Source of the DNA: Candidatus Poseidoniaceae archaeon
Lineage (GTDB): Archaea > Thermoplasmatota > Poseidoniia > Poseidoniales > Poseidoniaceae
Length of the DNA stretch: 8,092 bases
Assembly (NCBI GenBank): GCA_013329295.1
Contig: DUKP01000058.1
Span: 1-8,092, forward strand
Direction: 5' to 3'
The translations under genes and the position numbers were made by a program. Numbering within the stretch: the first letter of the stretch is position 1; every line of letters begins with the position of its first letter. The notes under the pieces are model-generated. The model had not been told where the DNA came from. It made no database searches and worked only from the letters and a program-made list of their open reading frames with translations. This document shows positions 6,900 through 8,092 of the stretch, piece after piece.

Positions 6900-6914
6900 G
6901 GAGGCTGAGCCTCC
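6900..6914 (+). promoter_or_regulatory. Hairpin masking the aIF2-alpha ribosome-binding site
   Basis: GGAGGC (6900-6905), TGA loop (6906-6908) and GCCTCC (6909-6914) form a perfect six-pair GC-rich stem. The hairpin is exactly the spacer between the eS27 stop and the aIF2-alpha ATG. The only good Shine-Dalgarno sequence for aIF2-alpha, GGAGG, is its 5' arm. Ribosomes finishing eS27 would open it, which suggests tight translational coupling; a regulatory protein is also possible. Confidence 0.6.
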
Positions 6915-7700
6915 ATGAGTGAACAAGTTAACACCCCGCAGGAAGGGGAACTTGTTGTAGTAACCGTCAAGAATGTTAAGCAAAATGGAGTATACGTAGA
7001 CTTTGATGAGTATCCTGGTATTGAAGGATTCATATTCATAGGTGAAATTGCCAGTGGATGGGTAAAGAATATCAGAGCATTTGTTCGTGATGGTCAAAGA
7101 TTGATATGTAAAGTAATGCGTACCAAGAAAGATGGTTCTTCGATTGAATTGTCACTTAAGTCCGTATCTGAAGAAAGACGCAGAGATAGACTACAAGAAT
7201 GGAAGAATGAGCAAAGATCATTACAATTATTGAAAGTACTTGGAGAAAAGGTTGGTTGGAGTGAATCTGAAAGAGATTCAACCGGTGAAGATTTAGCCTC
7301 TGCTTTCGGAACCTTATACTCTTCATTTGAAGAAGCTGCAATGAATGAATCATCAATAATTGATGCTGGTTTCGAAGGGGATTGGATTTCTGAATTTGTT
7401 GAGATGGCAATAGAAAATATCATCCCTCCATTTGTTGAGATTAAAGGTAGTTTGAATCTATCGATTAATGTTGAAAATGGTGTAGAAGTAATTAGAAGCG
7501 CACTATTATCTGCTGAAGAGTATACTTCTGAAAAAGACGAAGTTTCTGTAATGTGTTTTTATGATGGGGCGCCTGAATACAGGATTGTTTTGAAAGCACC
7601 AGATTTCAAAACCGCAGAAGATTTGTGGATTGAAGTTACAAAATTAATCGTTAGTGTCATGGAAGAAAATGGTGGACAAGCGACTAGTTATAGAGATTAA
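6915..7700 (+). CDS. eif2a: Translation initiation factor 2 subunit alpha (aIF2-alpha)
   Basis: The alpha subunit of the heterotrimeric factor that brings initiator methionyl-tRNA to the small ribosomal subunit. The 261 residues fit the archaeal family in length. An S1/OB-fold domain at about 11-86 contains VTVKNVKQNGVYVDFDEYPGIEGFI, the archaeal signature GEIASGWVKNIRAFV and the closing strand SSIELSLKSV. A helical domain at about 87-170 begins ERRRDRLQEWKNEQR. A C-terminal alpha/beta domain at about 175-258, which contacts the gamma subunit, includes LNLSINVENGVEVIRSAL and APEYRIVLKAPDFKTAEDLW. Translation is probably coupled to eS27 because the ribosome-binding site is buried in the spacer hairpin. 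Nop10 follows after 39 nt. Confidence 0.97.
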   Translation: MSEQVNTPQEGELVVVTVKNVKQNGVYVDFDEYPGIEGFIFIGEIASGWVKNIRAFVRDGQRLICKVMRTKKDGSSIELSLKSVSEERRRDRLQEWKNEQRSLQLLKVLGEKVGWSESERDSTGEDLASAFGTLYSSFEEAAMNESSIIDAGFEGDWISEFVEMAIENIIPPFVEIKGSLNLSINVENGVEVIRSALLSAEEYTSEKDEVSVMCFYDGAPEYRIVLKAPDFKTAEDLWIEVTKLIVSVMEENGGQATSYRD

Positions 7701-7739
7701 TACCGACTTAATCATAAACGATAACTGTTAGGCAATATC

Positions 7740-7976
7740 ATGGCAAGACAATTATTGCAACATTGTAGTAAGTGTAAAGCATGGACTTTGCAACGTGATT
7801 GCCAGTACTGTGATGATACTGCAAATGCTGCAGCACCGCTGAAATGGTCTCCTGAAGACCAACGTGCAAATATTCGTCGGAAAATGTACAATGTTGAATC
7901 AAAAGAGTGGTTGGATTCACTACCAAGTTTAGAAAAAATCTCTGAGACTAGAAGTAATGCTTCTGAAGAGGAGTAA
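7740..7976 (+). CDS. nop10: H/ACA ribonucleoprotein protein Nop10, with C-terminal extension
   Basis: Nop10 is the small zinc protein of the box H/ACA particle that bridges the pseudouridine synthase Cbf5 to guide RNA and L7Ae. The zinc ribbon is intact at C9, C12, C21 and C24 (CSKCKAWTLQRDCQYC). The conserved PLKWSPEDQRANIRRK then matches the archaeal PPRFSPEDPYGxYRR region. Archaeal Nop10 usually has about 55-60 residues; this one has 78, with a polar acidic tail (SKEWLDSLPSLEKISETRSNASEEE) after the helix. There is no clear ribosome-binding site before the ATG at 7740. The 39-nt spacer is A/T-rich (TTAATCATAAAC near 7709-7720), so a weak internal leaderless promoter is conceivable. Confidence 0.93.
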   Translation: MARQLLQHCSKCKAWTLQRDCQYCDDTANAAAPLKWSPEDQRANIRRKMYNVESKEWLDSLPSLEKISETRSNASEEE

Positions 7977-7994
7977 CGGATTAATTTGTTTTGT

Positions 7995-8020
7995 TTAGAA
8001 AACTAAGTTTTTTTGTTTTA
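7995..8020 (+). terminator. T-rich transcription terminator after nop10
   Basis: A weak stem (TTAG 7995-7998, loop AAAA, CTAA 8003-8006) is followed by seven T residues at 8008-8014 and then GTTTTA. Archaeal termination commonly relies on such T tracts. The location just after the last gene of the operon and before a new TATA-like element supports the call. Confidence 0.5.
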
Positions 8021-8030
8021 GTCATGTCAA

Positions 8031-8039
8031 ACATTATAC
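8031..8039 (+). promoter_or_regulatory. TATA-like element of a probable leaderless gene
   Basis: ACATTATAC is centred about 28 nt upstream of the ATG at 8064. This is the usual TATA-to-start-site distance in archaea, so the transcript would begin at or near the start codon. Confidence 0.35.
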
Positions 8040-8063
8040 TGCTTATTGAATGATTCGATAAGT

Positions 8064-8092
8064 ATGAGTTTATTGGTCGAGTGGCGTAATGG
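8064..8092 (+). CDS. Start of a further gene cut by the window edge (N-terminus only)
   Basis: An open frame from ATG 8064 reads MSLLVEWRN up to the window end. Nine residues are too few to assign a family. Support comes from position only: it follows the nop10 terminator, and a TATA-like element lies at leaderless spacing. No Shine-Dalgarno sequence is present. In many archaea a PAC2-family proteasome-assembly-chaperone gene follows nop10, but nothing here confirms that. Confidence 0.3.

Noticed and set aside
6705..7423. Several minus-strand open frames opposite eS27 and aIF2-alpha
   Set aside because: The plus-strand genes are unmistakable and the antisense translations are low-complexity Ser/His/Leu-rich, as expected of shadows.
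8064..8092. Possible 5' end of a tRNA (GGTCGAGTGGCGTAATGG resembles a D-arm)
   Set aside because: The D-arm geometry does not fit well, the rest of the gene is outside the window and cannot be tested, and an ATG frame with a TATA-like element at leaderless spacing explains the segment better.
1..8092. CRISPR array, insertion sequence, integrase or phage genes
   Set aside because: No regularly spaced repeats, terminal inverted repeats with a transposase, or mobile-element proteins were seen; the window is ordinary chromosome with densely packed genes.

Overview
The window is chromosomal DNA from an archaeon. The plus-strand cluster eL42 - eS27 - aIF2-alpha - Nop10 is the classic archaeal information-processing operon, and a separate eL37 gene lies on the other strand. 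Neither arrangement occurs in bacteria. By eye the DNA is AT-rich. Gene density is high, Shine-Dalgarno sites of the GAGGTGA type are frequent, and TATA-like elements sit upstream of several transcription units. Together with a bacterial-looking PurF and a PKD-domain protein, this points to an AT-rich, probably marine member of Thermoplasmatota (Marine Group II/III, Poseidoniia-like). That placement is an inference and has not been tested.

Layout. A divergent intergenic region (6304-6434) separates two blocks. To the right, on the plus strand, are eL42 (rpl44e), eS27, aIF2-alpha and Nop10, then a T-rich terminator, a TATA-like element and the first codons of a further gene cut by the window edge. 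To the left, on the minus strand and read from right to left, are two translationally coupled multi-pass membrane proteins of unknown function, eL37, PurF, a ThiI-like THUMP protein, a beta-propeller/PKD protein and a metallo-beta-lactamase-fold hydrolase that runs off the left edge. The last four minus-strand genes are separated by only 1-38 nt, so they look like one operon starting at purF or at eL37.

How the genes fit together. The plus-strand operon makes two ribosomal proteins, the alpha subunit of the initiation factor that delivers initiator tRNA, and the small zinc protein of the H/ACA pseudouridylation particle. PurF makes phosphoribosylamine, the first committed intermediate of purine synthesis. 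The ThiI-like protein keeps the tRNA-binding front half of a 4-thiouridine synthetase but has lost the ATP-binding loop that defines the enzyme. The hydrolase and the propeller/PKD protein have no obvious pathway link to purF.

Most worth a second look: the ThiI-like protein with an erased PP-loop and a shortened catalytic domain; an eL42 that has lost three of its four zinc cysteines; a PurF of the Fe-S-free E. coli type in an archaeon, with a perfect inverted repeat just upstream; and a perfect hairpin that makes up the whole eS27/aIF2-alpha spacer and buries the aIF2-alpha ribosome-binding site.
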